Shown one piece after another: positions 45,540 to 58,520 of a stretch of DNA of 64,000 bases. A program made the translations under genes and the position numbers. Source of the DNA: Symploca sp. SIO2E9 (GTDB lineage: Bacteria > Cyanobacteriota > Cyanobacteriia > Cyanobacteriales > Coleofasciculaceae); assembly GCA_010692645.1 (NCBI GenBank), contig JAAHGS010000022.1, positions 1-64,000 of the forward strand. The letters are read 5' to 3'. The notes under the pieces were generated by a model, which did no database searches, was not told where the DNA came from, and saw nothing but the letters and a program-made list of their open reading frames with translations. The stretch's first letter is position 1, and every line of letters begins with the position of its first letter.

Positions 45540-45848
45540 TTATGGAGAATTGGTATCGGTAGGGCAAAGCAGTTGCCAAAGTTCCTCAGGAATTTCCTCG
45601 AAGTGTTCTAGGAGAAAGTCCATGAGGGCGAGATGGCGTAAATCATTGGGGGTGGGACGGCGATAGGAACTACCCCGCCTAAACCAACCCCGCACTGTAG
45701 AAATTGAGCGGGAGCAAATCAGGGCAATTTGCTCATGGGTTACTTCCCATTTGCTATAAAAGCGTTGGGGGGTCATTCCCAACTGGCAATAGCTGTAGAG
45801 CGAGATTAAATTGAGTTCTCGTGCTCCTAAAGAAGGGTGATTAGTCAT
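45540..45848 (-). CDS. Small HTH protein of cyanobacterial plasmid type
   Basis: 102 residues. The middle, KWEVTHEQIALICSRSISTV followed by RGWFRRGSSYRRPT, looks like a helix-turn-helix of the homeodomain-like or sigma-like kind (T.EQIA.....S..TVR.W...). The flanking helices are LGARELNLISLYSYCQLGMT and LRHLALMDFLLEHFEEIPEE. Proteins of this kind recur in cyanobacterial genomes without a known target. It lies between the T4SS block and the CRISPR locus, opposite to both the T4SS genes and the next direction change. Confidence 0.6.
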   Translation of the reverse strand: MTNHPSLGARELNLISLYSYCQLGMTPQRFYSKWEVTHEQIALICSRSISTVRGWFRRGSSYRRPTPNDLRHLALMDFLLEHFEEIPEELWQLLCPTDTNSP

Positions 45849-45941
45849 TTTGGCTGTTTAATTTTCTTGAGTTGGGACTCGAACATTTTTCTCGGTACAA
45901 TGGGAAGAGAGGGAGAAGTGTTTGAGACTCAAAAACTTAAC

Positions 45942-46268
45942 CTATGCATTTGGGGTGTCAAATACTTCTAAATCCTCCTCCCAGGCTGTATCTACCTGAC
46001 ACCAGGCAGCACTGGTTGAATGGGGGTCAAGCCAGATTAAGTAACACCACATCCAGTTGTCGTGATGGGGTGCATAATTGTAAAACCTGCCGATGACAAT
46101 ACCCCAGTCTGTGTCTGGTTGAGCAGAAATCCAGCGCAAGCGCTCGCCATATTCAAAGCGAGGACTTTTGCCTTTGGAAAAATTAGCAGGTAAGTTCATT
46201 GATGGTGGCAGGAACTCCTGACTTTGTCGAGGTAGGGTAGAAATGAAGTCTTTGTGTCTTTTGTCCAT
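45942..46268 (-). CDS. Small cyanobacterial protein, unknown function
   Basis: 108 residues, not recognised. The core, GERLRWISAQPDTDWGIVIG and RFYNYAPHHDNWMWCYLIWL, is Trp- and Tyr-rich and suggests a compact beta barrel of the kind that appears as small cyanobacterial hypothetical proteins next to HTH genes. No cofactor motif. It precedes the HTH gene by about 93 bases on the same strand and may share its transcript. Confidence 0.55.
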   Translation of the reverse strand: MDKRHKDFISTLPRQSQEFLPPSMNLPANFSKGKSPRFEYGERLRWISAQPDTDWGIVIGRFYNYAPHHDNWMWCYLIWLDPHSTSAAWCQVDTAWEEDLEVFDTPNA

Positions 46269-46587
46269 TTTTTTAATGTGTAAATAGGTGAATGCTCACG
46301 AGAGTGATTGTCAAGTTGAGAATTGAGAAGAAAGGATAAGGAAAGGATGAAAAGTGGAATGAAATTTGATGAGTAAGAATAAACTTATCTCATTCACCCT
46401 CTCAATAAGAAAGCAATTAATCTGGGTCAGATTCCCCACCTGGTTCAAGGGGTGAGCGAAAAAAGACGTGGGGAAATAAGTAAGCAGACAGGGAGACACG
46501 GAGAGGCCCAGACGCGGAGAATTCAAATCCCACACAAAATTTCGTTCACCCTGGTTCAAGTAATAAATAACAAGTAAAAATGATTCC

Positions 46588-46628
46588 TTATTATTACTTA
46601 TTACTTATTACTTATTACTTATTACTTA
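46588..46628. repeat. STRR heptamer repeats (TTATTAC)n
   Basis: Five or six consecutive TTATTAC units before cas2, in the 382-base gap 46269-46650, which holds no gene. Short tandemly repeated heptamers of this kind are characteristic of filamentous cyanobacteria. A longer array of related heptamers is at 62298-62363. Confidence 0.85.
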
Positions 46629-46650
46629 CATTCTGTTCCCTGTTCTTCAA

Positions 46651-46929
46651 CTAGACAATAATTGCCTTGTCGTCTACTTCAAATTCAGGCTGTATGCCCA
46701 ACACCTTTACCTTGCATCGACAGTGAGCTGACAGGGGATAAAATCTGAGTTGGTCTTCTTTTGTATTGAGCAGTTTGAGCAATCTTTTTTGCAGTTTTTC
46801 GTACTGTTTGTTATTCAGTACTGCTTCAAATACTGACTTCTGCACTCGTAATCCATAGGCTTCCAGGATGTTAGATACCTTGGTGCGACGGCGATTATCG
46901 ACAATGTCGTAGCAAATCAGGTAAAACAT
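46651..46929 (-). CDS. cas2: Cas2 adaptation protein
   Basis: 92 residues, normal length. It opens MFYLICYDIVDNRRRTKVSN, with the Cas2 ferredoxin-fold strand and the acidic residue after the first strand (YDI.DNRRR), then LEAYGLRVQKSVFEAVLNNK. Cas2 dimers bridge two Cas1 dimers to capture and integrate spacers. Its start overlaps the stop of cas1 by one base. It belongs with the cas1 copy at 46929-47912. Confidence 0.92.
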   Translation of the reverse strand: MFYLICYDIVDNRRRTKVSNILEAYGLRVQKSVFEAVLNNKQYEKLQKRLLKLLNTKEDQLRFYPLSAHCRCKVKVLGIQPEFEVDDKAIIV

Positions 46930-47912
46930 TATTCAACCAGTACAAAGGGTCGATAGTATTTCTGCTCACCTAGCAAGCAAGATAGATACTCCTGTACCTG
47001 CAACTCTAAGCAGTGAAGGTAGGTAACTTTCCCGCTATAGGGATGAATTACTTTTGTTTGTAGTTTTTTATCCCAATGCTCGATAAACTTCTTGAGTGCA
47101 TTGGGGTAAAGATAGATACCATCCTGATCATCTGCTGGTGTAAACTCTTCTGGAGTGATAATCTGAGAAATTGCCAAATGCACTACTAATTCTTCAACAA
47201 TTGGAGCGCGAAATTCTGCCATGAAATCGGACACTAGTGGTGCCAGATTGTGGACACTAAGATGCAAATTACCGAAATGAATATCTAGCCCTGATGAGTG
47301 TAAAATCTCATAAATCTCCTGACTTAAGAGGGCATAACCTAAATTCAACAGGTTGTTGATGGGGTCAAATCCTGGGTGCTGGCTACGCTTAACAAAATGG
47401 AAATTGCTTGGAAGTAATTGTGCCAGTGCTGAAAAATAAAATTCGGCGGCTACTGCTTCATAGCTACGGAGTACATTGAAGGATTCAGTCAGGGGTAAGT
47501 CATCCATTAACAATGCCATAGCATTAACTGTTTTCTGGGAACTACTAAACTTGAGGATTAGGGTGCAGCAATTGTGGAGTTTTGCTCGAATTATACTCTC
47601 GGCAGTCGTCCTGATAAATTCTAGGTCTTGGGAGCGTTTTTTTTGCTGGGCTAAATATTTTGCTGGAGATTTTGGTTGAGCTTCCCAGCATTCTAGGTAA
47701 TCTCTTTGATGAGTGAGAAATGTTAAAGGAATGCCATGGAATAAAGCTAAGTTGATTGCCTGACGAGATAAGTTGCTGTAGCTGAGTAAGACAATTTGAT
47801 TCAGGTGATCAATGGGAACTAAGGTGTGGGGTTGTTGTTTGTGGAATAAGGGAATCGGCTCTGATTGGACTTTTAATGATAAGCCCCTGTTCATTACCTC
47901 ATGAATAATCAT
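46929..47912 (-). CDS. cas1: Cas1 integrase, copy 1
   Basis: 327 residues. Beta-sandwich N-terminus (PIDHLNQIVLLSYSNLSRQA, then LALFHGIPLTFLTHQRDYLE). The catalytic region includes YEAVAAEFYFSALAQLLP (metal-binding Glu), then FGNLHLSVHNLAPLVSDFMA and EFRAPIVEELVVHLA, the His and Asp/Glu positions of Cas1. Cas1 inserts spacers into arrays. An 18-base element, also present upstream of the regulator gene, lies 81 bases before its start. It pairs with cas2 by overlap. Confidence 0.92.
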   Translation of the reverse strand: MIIHEVMNRGLSLKVQSEPIPLFHKQQPHTLVPIDHLNQIVLLSYSNLSRQAINLALFHGIPLTFLTHQRDYLECWEAQPKSPAKYLAQQKKRSQDLEFIRTTAESIIRAKLHNCCTLILKFSSSQKTVNAMALLMDDLPLTESFNVLRSYEAVAAEFYFSALAQLLPSNFHFVKRSQHPGFDPINNLLNLGYALLSQEIYEILHSSGLDIHFGNLHLSVHNLAPLVSDFMAEFRAPIVEELVVHLAISQIITPEEFTPADDQDGIYLYPNALKKFIEHWDKKLQTKVIHPYSGKVTYLHCLELQVQEYLSCLLGEQKYYRPFVLVE

Positions 47913-47992
47913 GCTTGACTTTAATCTAGAACTCTATTTACATATTGAAGGGGAGTATATGTGTATATATATGAGTTAGGTGTTGTTGTATA

Positions 47993-48010
47993 TGAGTTTG
48001 TATATGACTT
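47993..48010 (-). promoter_or_regulatory. 18-base element upstream of cas1, copy A
   Basis: TGAGTTTGTATATGACTT here and at 48598-48615 are identical 18-mers. They lie 81 bases upstream of cas1 and 87 bases upstream of the regulator start at 48511. Read on the minus strand both are followed by further CATATA-type motifs. They probably form the shared promoter or operator of the two minus-strand transcripts. Confidence 0.55.
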
Positions 48011-48134
48011 GATATATAACTTTTGTCTTGAATTTTGAAGGAGTGAATTTTGAATTGGAGTTTAGTAACTGGTGATAGGAGGATAGGGAGAGAGTTATTT
48101 ATGTGAGTGGGAGTTGATATCAGTATCAACAGAA

Positions 48135-48161
48135 ACAGGTCGGAGTTAGTTTCCGACCTGT
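48135..48161. promoter_or_regulatory. GTCGGA/TCCGAC hairpin downstream of the regulator gene
   Basis: ACAGGTCGGA (48135-48144) / TCCGACCTGT (48152-48161), perfect 10 bp, 7-base loop. It shares the core GTCGGA-N-TCCGAC with the inverted repeat at 48638-48670. The two bracket the regulator gene. It may act as operator or as terminator of the regulator transcript. Confidence 0.5.
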
Positions 48162-48187
48162 TGATTGAAATTATTTAGTTATCTTAA

Positions 48188-48511
48188 TCATTCTTTTTGA
48201 ATGCCAAAATTTTGAATTCTCAAAAGTGGGTTAGATTGTTGTAAATATTTGAGCATTTGTTTACCCTTGCTTTTGGTGATTGTGTACCGGAACTGACCGC
48301 GTTTACCTCGATGAGTGACTCGGATGAATCCTTCGGATTCTAAACCCATTAGGTGATGATTTAGACGATGAACATCCCCTCCTCTAGAACAACTTAAGGC
48401 ACACAGTTGTGTTTGAGTAATTCTGGGATTATTGGCAATGGTCAGAAATAAAATTTTTCTGACCCCTGTCAAAAGTTTGTCGTTCATCACCACACCAGTA
48501 GTCATTAACAT
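48188..48511 (-). CDS. Winged-helix regulator beside array 1
   Basis: About 107 residues from ATG 48509-48511; ATGs at 48505 and 48487 are alternatives. The frame is open up to an ATG inside the first CRISPR repeat (48679), but that extension covers a perfect palindrome and an 18-base promoter-type element, so it is unlikely to be translated. The core, KILFLTIANNPRITQTQLCA, LNHHLMGLESEGFIRVTHRG and KRGQFRYTITKSKGKQML, is a winged helix-turn-helix (helix, recognition helix, then the GFI-type strand and wing). Function as repressor of cas1 and of itself is inferred from the two palindromes and the shared 18-mer. Confidence 0.65.
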   Translation of the reverse strand: MLMTTGVVMNDKLLTGVRKILFLTIANNPRITQTQLCALSCSRGGDVHRLNHHLMGLESEGFIRVTHRGKRGQFRYTITKSKGKQMLKYLQQSNPLLRIQNFGIQKE

Positions 48512-48597
48512 GAACTCAAACCACTGAAGTTGAACTCTACATTTCCATGTTGATGTTGGGTATGTAAGTTCGTGTTTGAGTATGAGGCGGCGGTGTG

Positions 48598-48615
48598 TGA
48601 GTTTGTATATGACTT
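48598..48615 (-). promoter_or_regulatory. 18-base element upstream of the regulator gene, copy B
   Basis: Second identical copy of TGAGTTTGTATATGACTT. Its distance to the start at 48511 (87 bases) is nearly the same as that of copy A to cas1 (81), which is one reason for choosing the short start of the regulator. Confidence 0.55.
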
Positions 48616-48637
48616 TTAGATGAATAGTAAAAATGTC

Positions 48638-48670
48638 AAGAAAGTCGGATGCAATAGCTCCGACTTTCTT
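48638..48670. promoter_or_regulatory. Perfect 12-bp palindrome abutting array 1
   Basis: AAGAAAGTCGGA (48638-48649) / TCCGACTTTCTT (48659-48670), 9-base loop. One base separates it from the outermost CRISPR repeat. The core is shared with the hairpin at 48135-48161. It may be the terminator of the array transcript reading leftward, an operator of the regulator, or both. Confidence 0.6.
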
Positions 48671-48671
48671 G

Positions 48672-49281
48672 CTTTCCATTAATTCAACTTCCGAGGAAGT
48701 TTAAAGTCGTATTTTGCTGGCTGCTGCTTCATCCGGCGGTGTTTCCATTAATTCAACTTCCGAGGAAGTTTAAAGCTTAGGGTTCATCGTAGCAGCAATT
48801 TTTTTGCCTGTGTATAGTTTCCATTAATTCAACTTCCGAGGAAGTTTAAAGTAGTCATAGAGGAATATGATCCCACAAATATCGATGTTTCCATTAATTC
48901 AACTTCCGAGGAAGTTTAAAGAAGTTGGTCTCTGCTATAAATCAGCGCATACAAGATGGTTTCCATTAATTCAACTTCCGAGGAAGTTTAAAGGCCTGAG
49001 AACTTTGCGAGTGCTAACCTTAGCGTTAGCGTTTCCATTAATTCAACTTCCGAGGAAGTTTAAAGACGTCGCCTTCTGAATCACTTGAAGAAGAGTCTTA
49101 TAGTTTCCATTAATTCAACTTCCGAGGAAGTTTAAAGATGCCCCCTGTCTTCCTTCCACTAGCGTAAATGCACCGGGTTTCCATTAATTCAACTTCCGAG
49201 GAAGTTTAAAGTTTAATGAGCTATTGCAATGGTGCCAGCATATCATGTTTCCATTAATTCAACTTCCGAGGAAGTTTAAAG
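48672..49281 (-). CRISPR. CRISPR array 1: 9 repeats, 8 spacers
   Basis: 35-base repeat starting GTTTCCATTAATTC and ending GGAAGTTTAAAG, with an AACTTC...GAAGTT stem. Repeats start at 48672, 48741, 48817, 48887, 48959, 49031, 49103, 49177 and 49247. Spacers are 34-41 bases. The leftmost repeat has a changed terminal base (C for G), the sign of the old, leader-distal end. Read on the minus strand the repeat ends ATGGAAAC, resembling the 8-base crRNA handles of type III systems. Together with the leader on the right this gives leftward transcription (inferred). No spacer was seen to match this window, though this was not searched exhaustively. Confidence 0.97.
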
Positions 49282-49495
49282 AGGGTACTCCTGGAAGTCC
49301 CACCTTGAGCTAATTCTAAACCGCTTATATTGTAGGGGTCAAGTTTGACCCCTAATAAATACTAAAATTTCTCAATAGAACTCGGAACAAAAACCCTCAA
49401 ACCCTTACCCTGACTGAAGTTTGTAGGGGTCAACGAAATAATGAGAGTTTCAGCTCTTCTGGGACCCCTACAAGAACAAGCTCAAGATCAAAACA
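49282..49495 (-). promoter_or_regulatory. Leader of array 1
   Basis: 214 non-coding bases between the last repeat and cas1 copy 2. It contains TAGGGGTCAA (49333-49342) with its inverted copy TTGACCCCTA (49345-49354), 52 bases after the array, and a 32-base block at 49423-49454 (GTAGGGGTCAACG... GTTTCAGC) 142 bases after the array. Both elements recur at exactly the same distances after array 2, so this is a conserved leader. Confidence 0.75.
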
Positions 49496-50497
49496 TCACA
49501 TCTTCGAGAGCATCGGTCGATATACTTCTTGTTGTTCCATCAAGCAAGCAATGTACTCCCACACCTGCAACTCCAGACAGCGGTGATAACTCACCTTATA
49601 TCCAGTGTGAGGATGAGTCACTTGAGTTTGTAACCTCTCCTGCCAATGCTTGAGAAACTTCTTGAGGGCATCAGGATGAAGATAAACTCCCCCACGCGCA
49701 TCCGGTGGTGTAAAATCTTCTGGCTTGAAAATTTGAGAATTTGCCAAATACACCACCAAAGAATCAACAATCGGGGCCCGAAATTCCTCCAGCAAATCCG
49801 AAATCAGCGCTGGGTGGTTCTTACGAGGCACATGCAAATTACCAAAGTGTGGATGTAACCCCACAGCTTGTACCAAAGAGTAAAGATTCTGATGTACCAG
49901 CGTATAGCCCAGACTCAGCATACTGTTAATCGGATCAGTAGGAGGACGGCGAGTACGCTTTTCAAAGACAAACGGTTCTTGAATTAAAGCCCCTAACCCT
50001 TGAAAATAAACATGTGCGCCTTGTCCTTCATAACCCAGCAGCACCTCTATTGACTCAGCCGTTGGCACTTTTTCTATCCAATGAGCCAAATCTTCAATTG
50101 CCTTGATCACCTCATCTAACTTACGACGACGATTCAAACGCCGCAGCAAAATCCGACAATTGTGCAGCTTTGCTCCCACAATACTCTTAGCCTGCCGGAA
50201 GCTAAACTCCCAGTTAAGGGAATGCTGCACCTGCTTCGCCAGATACTCCACCTCAGCCATGCCTTCCGTCTGCAAGCGCCCAAAATAACGACCTTGATTC
50301 GACAGAAACATTACCGGAATCCGTCGTCGCAGTGCCAAACTCACAGCGCCGTGGGACAAATGACAACAGCCAAACAGGACAATATGGCTGACTCGGTTGA
50401 CTGGTACTTGACAACGCAGTTCATACTTGCAATAAACCTGAAACTGCTGATGCCGCACCTTAACATAAGCACCTTGGTCTGTAAAATTCAGAGACAT
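49496..50497 (-). CDS. cas1: Cas1 integrase, copy 2
   Basis: 333 residues. It is clearly related to copy 1 but diverged (e.g. ILLRRLNRRRKLDEVIKAIE is its own). The active-site region, GYEGQGAHVYFQGLGALIQE (Glu), LHPHFGNLHVPRKNHPALIS and DLLEEFRAPIVDSLVVYLAN, is intact. The C-terminus YIACLMEQQEVYRPM is repeated in the remnant at 52201. No cas2 lies beside it; it may use the cas2 at 46651. Its start region fuses to a reverse transcriptase remnant upstream, so it likely belonged to an RT-associated adaptation module. Confidence 0.92.
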   Translation of the reverse strand: MSLNFTDQGAYVKVRHQQFQVYCKYELRCQVPVNRVSHIVLFGCCHLSHGAVSLALRRRIPVMFLSNQGRYFGRLQTEGMAEVEYLAKQVQHSLNWEFSFRQAKSIVGAKLHNCRILLRRLNRRRKLDEVIKAIEDLAHWIEKVPTAESIEVLLGYEGQGAHVYFQGLGALIQEPFVFEKRTRRPPTDPINSMLSLGYTLVHQNLYSLVQAVGLHPHFGNLHVPRKNHPALISDLLEEFRAPIVDSLVVYLANSQIFKPEDFTPPDARGGVYLHPDALKKFLKHWQERLQTQVTHPHTGYKVSYHRCLELQVWEYIACLMEQQEVYRPMLSKM

Positions 50498-50609
50498 GCT
50501 CGATCGCCATCTTCACCCCCAGCCCTGGTCGATAGGCATAAGAGCAATCGCTGAACACCTCTTCCAGAGCTGGATAGTTGGAATGAAAATCAACAGCCTC
50601 TGCCGTTAG
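50460..50609 (-). pseudogene. Reverse transcriptase remnant upstream of cas1 copy 2
   Basis: The minus-strand frame from 50609 reads LTAEAVDFHSNYPALEEVFS, then DCSYAYRPGLGVKMAIEHV, before entering the cas1 start region. ALE.VF..CSYAYRPG.G...A is a hallmark stretch of the RT finger domain in group II intron and CRISPR-associated reverse transcriptases. A stop precedes the fragment at 50610-50612, and the YADD-type catalytic domain is absent, so only about 38 residues of RT remain. It points to a lost RT or RT-Cas1 partner, used in related type III systems to take spacers from RNA. Confidence 0.72.
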
Positions 50610-50674
50610 CTAAAATTTTTCCCCTCTTTTGTCGGGCAAAAATTTTAGGAGTTCGTCATAAAGCCCTGAAGGCT

Positions 50675-51271
50675 TTGAGACAAAATATTGAAGCTGATTG
50701 TCGTCTGAGAGAGGCAGACTTGCTGAAAATTTGCACAACTTTAAAAGATGAGACTGCCCCAGAAATTATTCAGCCTTTATACCAAATCATCTCCCTTTGG
50801 GTCAATTTTAATAATAAGATTCCCCTAACTGTAGCTAATATAATCTTTGAGTTAACCAATCGATTAATTCATGACAAAAAAGAAGCCTATCTCAATGGCG
50901 GTCTTGCCAATGCTGCTTTTGTGGCTCTAAAAAGTATTGCTAATCTAGAAGATATCACCTTTAATTCCCAATTGGTTCCCTGTACGCGCCAGCTCTTCAA
51001 GGTCACGGATCTTGGTCGAACTGTTGACCAATTATTTGTGATTGCGCTCCTCACTCGAATAGCCAGATTCGACCAGCAGTTCTTAGGTAAAATTGTTCGA
51101 GAAGATTTTGTCCGAGAAGATGGCATAATGCCGATAGTTAACCAGCAGGCTGTTGTGGTAGTTATTGTTAATAGTCAGGGAAAAAATTCCCCTTTGCTTT
51201 CAGAAATTTTAAAGGATGAGTGTTTTAGTCAAGACTTAAAAAATCAGATTATTCGAGAGCAAGATACTTGA
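50675..51271 (+). CDS. Helical-repeat-like hypothetical protein, possibly 5' truncated
   Basis: 198 residues from a TTG at 50675; the frame stays open upstream to about 50600 and reads ILGVRHKALKALRQNIEADC, which looks coding. No ATG with a ribosome site is present, so the gene may have lost its true start where it meets the RT remnant. Sequence such as LLKICTTLKDETAPEIIQPL and GGLANAAFVALKSIANLEDI suggests HEAT-like helical pairs. Not recognised. It runs opposite to the cas1 copy and toward array 2. Confidence 0.5.
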   Translation: MRQNIEADCRLREADLLKICTTLKDETAPEIIQPLYQIISLWVNFNNKIPLTVANIIFELTNRLIHDKKEAYLNGGLANAAFVALKSIANLEDITFNSQLVPCTRQLFKVTDLGRTVDQLFVIALLTRIARFDQQFLGKIVREDFVREDGIMPIVNQQAVVVVIVNSQGKNSPLLSEILKDECFSQDLKNQIIREQDT

Positions 51272-51314
51272 ATTATCTCGACTTACCCTTAAGTTAAAGA
51301 TGCGGGGACACCTC

Positions 51315-51342
51315 TTGGATGGGGAGTTCTTACCCCATCCAA
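51315..51342. terminator. Hairpin between the helical-repeat gene and array 2
   Basis: Perfect 10-bp stem TTGGATGGGG (51315-51324) / CCCCATCCAA (51333-51342), 8-base loop, with only TTT behind. It could end the plus-strand gene, or, from the other side, the leftward array transcript. Confidence 0.5.
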
Positions 51343-51399
51343 TTTCATGCACCGTTGCTTAGGTTTCGGTTGTGACCATCTCGTGTGTTCCTGTCGAAT

Positions 51400-51963
51400 G
51401 TTTCCATTAATTCAACTTCCGAAGAAGTTAGAAGTCTATGCCGTGCGCTGTACATTTATGCGACTCGAAATAGTAGTTTCCATTAATTCAACTTCCGAAG
51501 AAGTTAGAAGTGTCGCTAAGGAAGCTAAGGAAGACGGAATCGCACCCAAGTTTCCATTAATTCAACTTCCGAAGAAGTTAGAAGCAATGACATTGCAACC
51601 TTGCTGTCATCTGATGAAGCAAAGTTTCCATTAATTCAACTTCCGAAGAAGTTAGAAGAATATCGCCTTTACACGGCAGATGGGCATTTGGATACGAGTT
51701 TCCATTAATTCAACTTCCGAAGAAGTTAGAAGCTTTGCGCGATCATATGTCGAGCGTGGCTAATGCCAACTGTTTCCATTAATTCAACTTCCGAAGAAGT
51801 TAGAAGCATCAATATCAGCCTAGTCATACAAAAACACAGAGATCTCGACACTGGTTTCCATTAATTCAACTTCCGAAGAAGTTAGAAGTTTATCAAGGCT
51901 TGCCTACCTGGGGCTCATTGCCTGTGAAGTTTCCATTAATTCAACTTCCGAAGAAGTTAGAAG
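51400..51963 (-). CRISPR. CRISPR array 2: 8 repeats, 7 spacers
   Basis: 35-base repeat, same first 21 bases as array 1 (GTTTCCATTAATTC...), then GAAGAAGTTAGAAG in place of GAGGAAGTTTAAAG. Repeats start at 51400, 51476, 51550, 51624, 51698, 51772, 51854 and 51929. Spacers are 39-47 bases, longer than in array 1. All eight repeats look identical. The stem AACTTC/GAAGTT is kept. The leader is on the right, as in array 1, so transcription is probably leftward. Confidence 0.97.
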
Positions 51964-52200
51964 AGCCTCCTAGATGAAGCCTTATCCTGACTCGATTATA
52001 AGCAGTCAAATCCGTAGGGGTCAAATTGGGAGGCTTCTAGTTGCTATAATCTGGCAATAAACTGCCCAGCCCAACACTTCAAACCCTTACCCAGAGAGCC
52101 TTCCGCAGGGGTCAACGAAATAATAAGGGTTTCAGCCATTCTCCAACCCCTACGGAAAACCTTGCTCAAGACAAAAATTAGTAGATTAAGAGGCTAGCGT
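51964..52200 (-). promoter_or_regulatory. Leader of array 2
   Basis: TAGGGGTCAA at 52015, 52 bases after the array, and the 32-base block at 52105-52136 (GCAGGGGTCAACG... GTTTCAGC), 142 bases after it, match leader 1 in sequence (29 of 32 for the block) and in exact spacing. The bases between differ much more, so these elements are under selection. Confidence 0.75.
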
Positions 52201-52269
52201 TTACCACTTATCCCATCGCATCGGTCGATAGACTTCCTGTTGTTCCATCAAGCAAGCAATGTACTCCCA
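52201..52269 (-). pseudogene. Remnant of a third cas1 (last 22 codons)
   Basis: The minus strand reads WEYIACLMEQQEVYRPM, identical to the end of cas1 copy 2, then RWDKW and a stop. Upstream sequence is unrelated. This shows that array 2 once had its own cas1 in the same place as array 1 does, i.e. an array-leader-cas1 unit was duplicated and then trimmed. Confidence 0.85.
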
Positions 52270-52757
52270 CTCCCTACTCCCTTGTTTTGAGTTACCCTTT
52301 TTAGCTTGGGGGCAATCTGTATTCCCTACCTGTAGATGATGAACCTTGTCTGAAGTAGGTATAGCGGTAGCCACAAAAGTTAGGAAATATTGAATGGTTC
52401 AAACGAAGGAATATCAATAATCAACCTTCTGCCTTCTGCCCTCTGCCTTTTGCTATAAAGCTAAGTAAATTTCGTCATTCGCATGAAAATTATACTGGTA
52501 GTGCTACCCAGGTTTTACAGTAAGAATATCTCCTCATAACGCTTTTCAATATACCTCATAGCGCTTTTCAATATAAGTGAGGTCTACCTTGTTGAAGGGA
52601 GATGGGGGAATGGGGAGACGCTCCAGACGCGGAGATGGGGAAAGGGGGAAAGGGGGGCATTAGCAGATGCTTCGCTTTTTTACAGATGGGGATTTAGGGT
52701 GCAAATGCGTAAGTCCTAACCTTGTACTTTATCAAGCGTGAAAACGCTATCAAGTGA
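52270..52757. other. Gap upstream of cas10 with a 22-bp tandem repeat
   Basis: No gene. CTCATAACGCTTTTCAATAT occurs at 52533 and again at 52555 with one change (period 22 bases), about 200 bases before cas10, a likely operator or promoter element. A lone TGCGTAAGTCCT lies at about 52708-52719, the same as the ends of the MITE-like element at 23471. Filler of GGGGAAAGGGGG type is at 52602-52658. Confidence 0.5.
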
Positions 52758-58040
<5,283 letters not shown>

Positions 58041-58041
<1 letters not shown>

Positions 58042-58520
58042 TGTTTGACCCACGCACCCTGAACAAATATGCTTATGAAGCTTTGAAAAATTTGCGATCG
58101 CTCTATGATGAAGCTTTAAGCAATCAGTCTATTAATCTCCAAGAGTATAAACAGCATCTTCAAGAGCAAAAGAGTCAAGCAGTAGAACTCTATACCTATG
58201 TTGCCACTTGGGGATTAATGCGTCTTAAAGGTGAGGAAATTGCCCTTGATAAATGGAATCCACAACAGCCACCGACTAGACGCCAAAGGGCAGCCAAGAG
58301 CCAGGAAGGCAAGAGAGAGGTTATTGAAAGCTATTTTCGCAGTTTAGAAAACGTTCCTGGAGTCGGAAATTTAGCTAATGAAGAAGGTTTAGCCACCCTC
58401 AATAGTATGAAGCATCATCAATATCTAGGTCTGACAGGCGTAGCACTAGCCATAGCCCAAGAGTTTAGTTTCTGGGCAGATGCAGTTTACCACGATATTA
58501 AACCAGGAGAGTCAGATTAA
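58041..58520 (+). CDS. cmr5: Cmr5 (small subunit)
   Basis: 159 residues, helical throughout, with ALKNLRSLYDEALSNQSINL, YTYVATWGLMRLKGEEIALD and NMKHHQYLGLTGVALAIAQE-like content (NSMKHHQYLGLTGVALAIAQ). The AYVKHLPALI...GL.PTL.F pattern of Cmr5 is only partly visible. Its length, position between cmr4 and cmr6 and ATG overlaps on both sides make the call. Cmr5 lines the inner belly of the complex. Confidence 0.82.

Noticed and set aside
46311..46559. 82-codon frame before cas2
   Set aside because: Composed of repetitive and filler DNA, with no family-like sequence.
47938..48129. 63-codon frame upstream of cas1
   Set aside because: It translates the CATATA-rich promoter region; low complexity (I, H, T, Q).
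48512..48679. N-terminal extension of the winged-helix gene from an ATG inside the first CRISPR repeat
   Set aside because: The extension would cover a perfect palindrome and an 18-base element that also sits before cas1; the wHTH fold starts later, so the short start is preferred.
48867..49079. Open frame across array 1 with repeated FPLIQLPRKFK
   Set aside because: It is translation of the CRISPR repeat, not a gene. The same holds for 51347-51634 in array 2.
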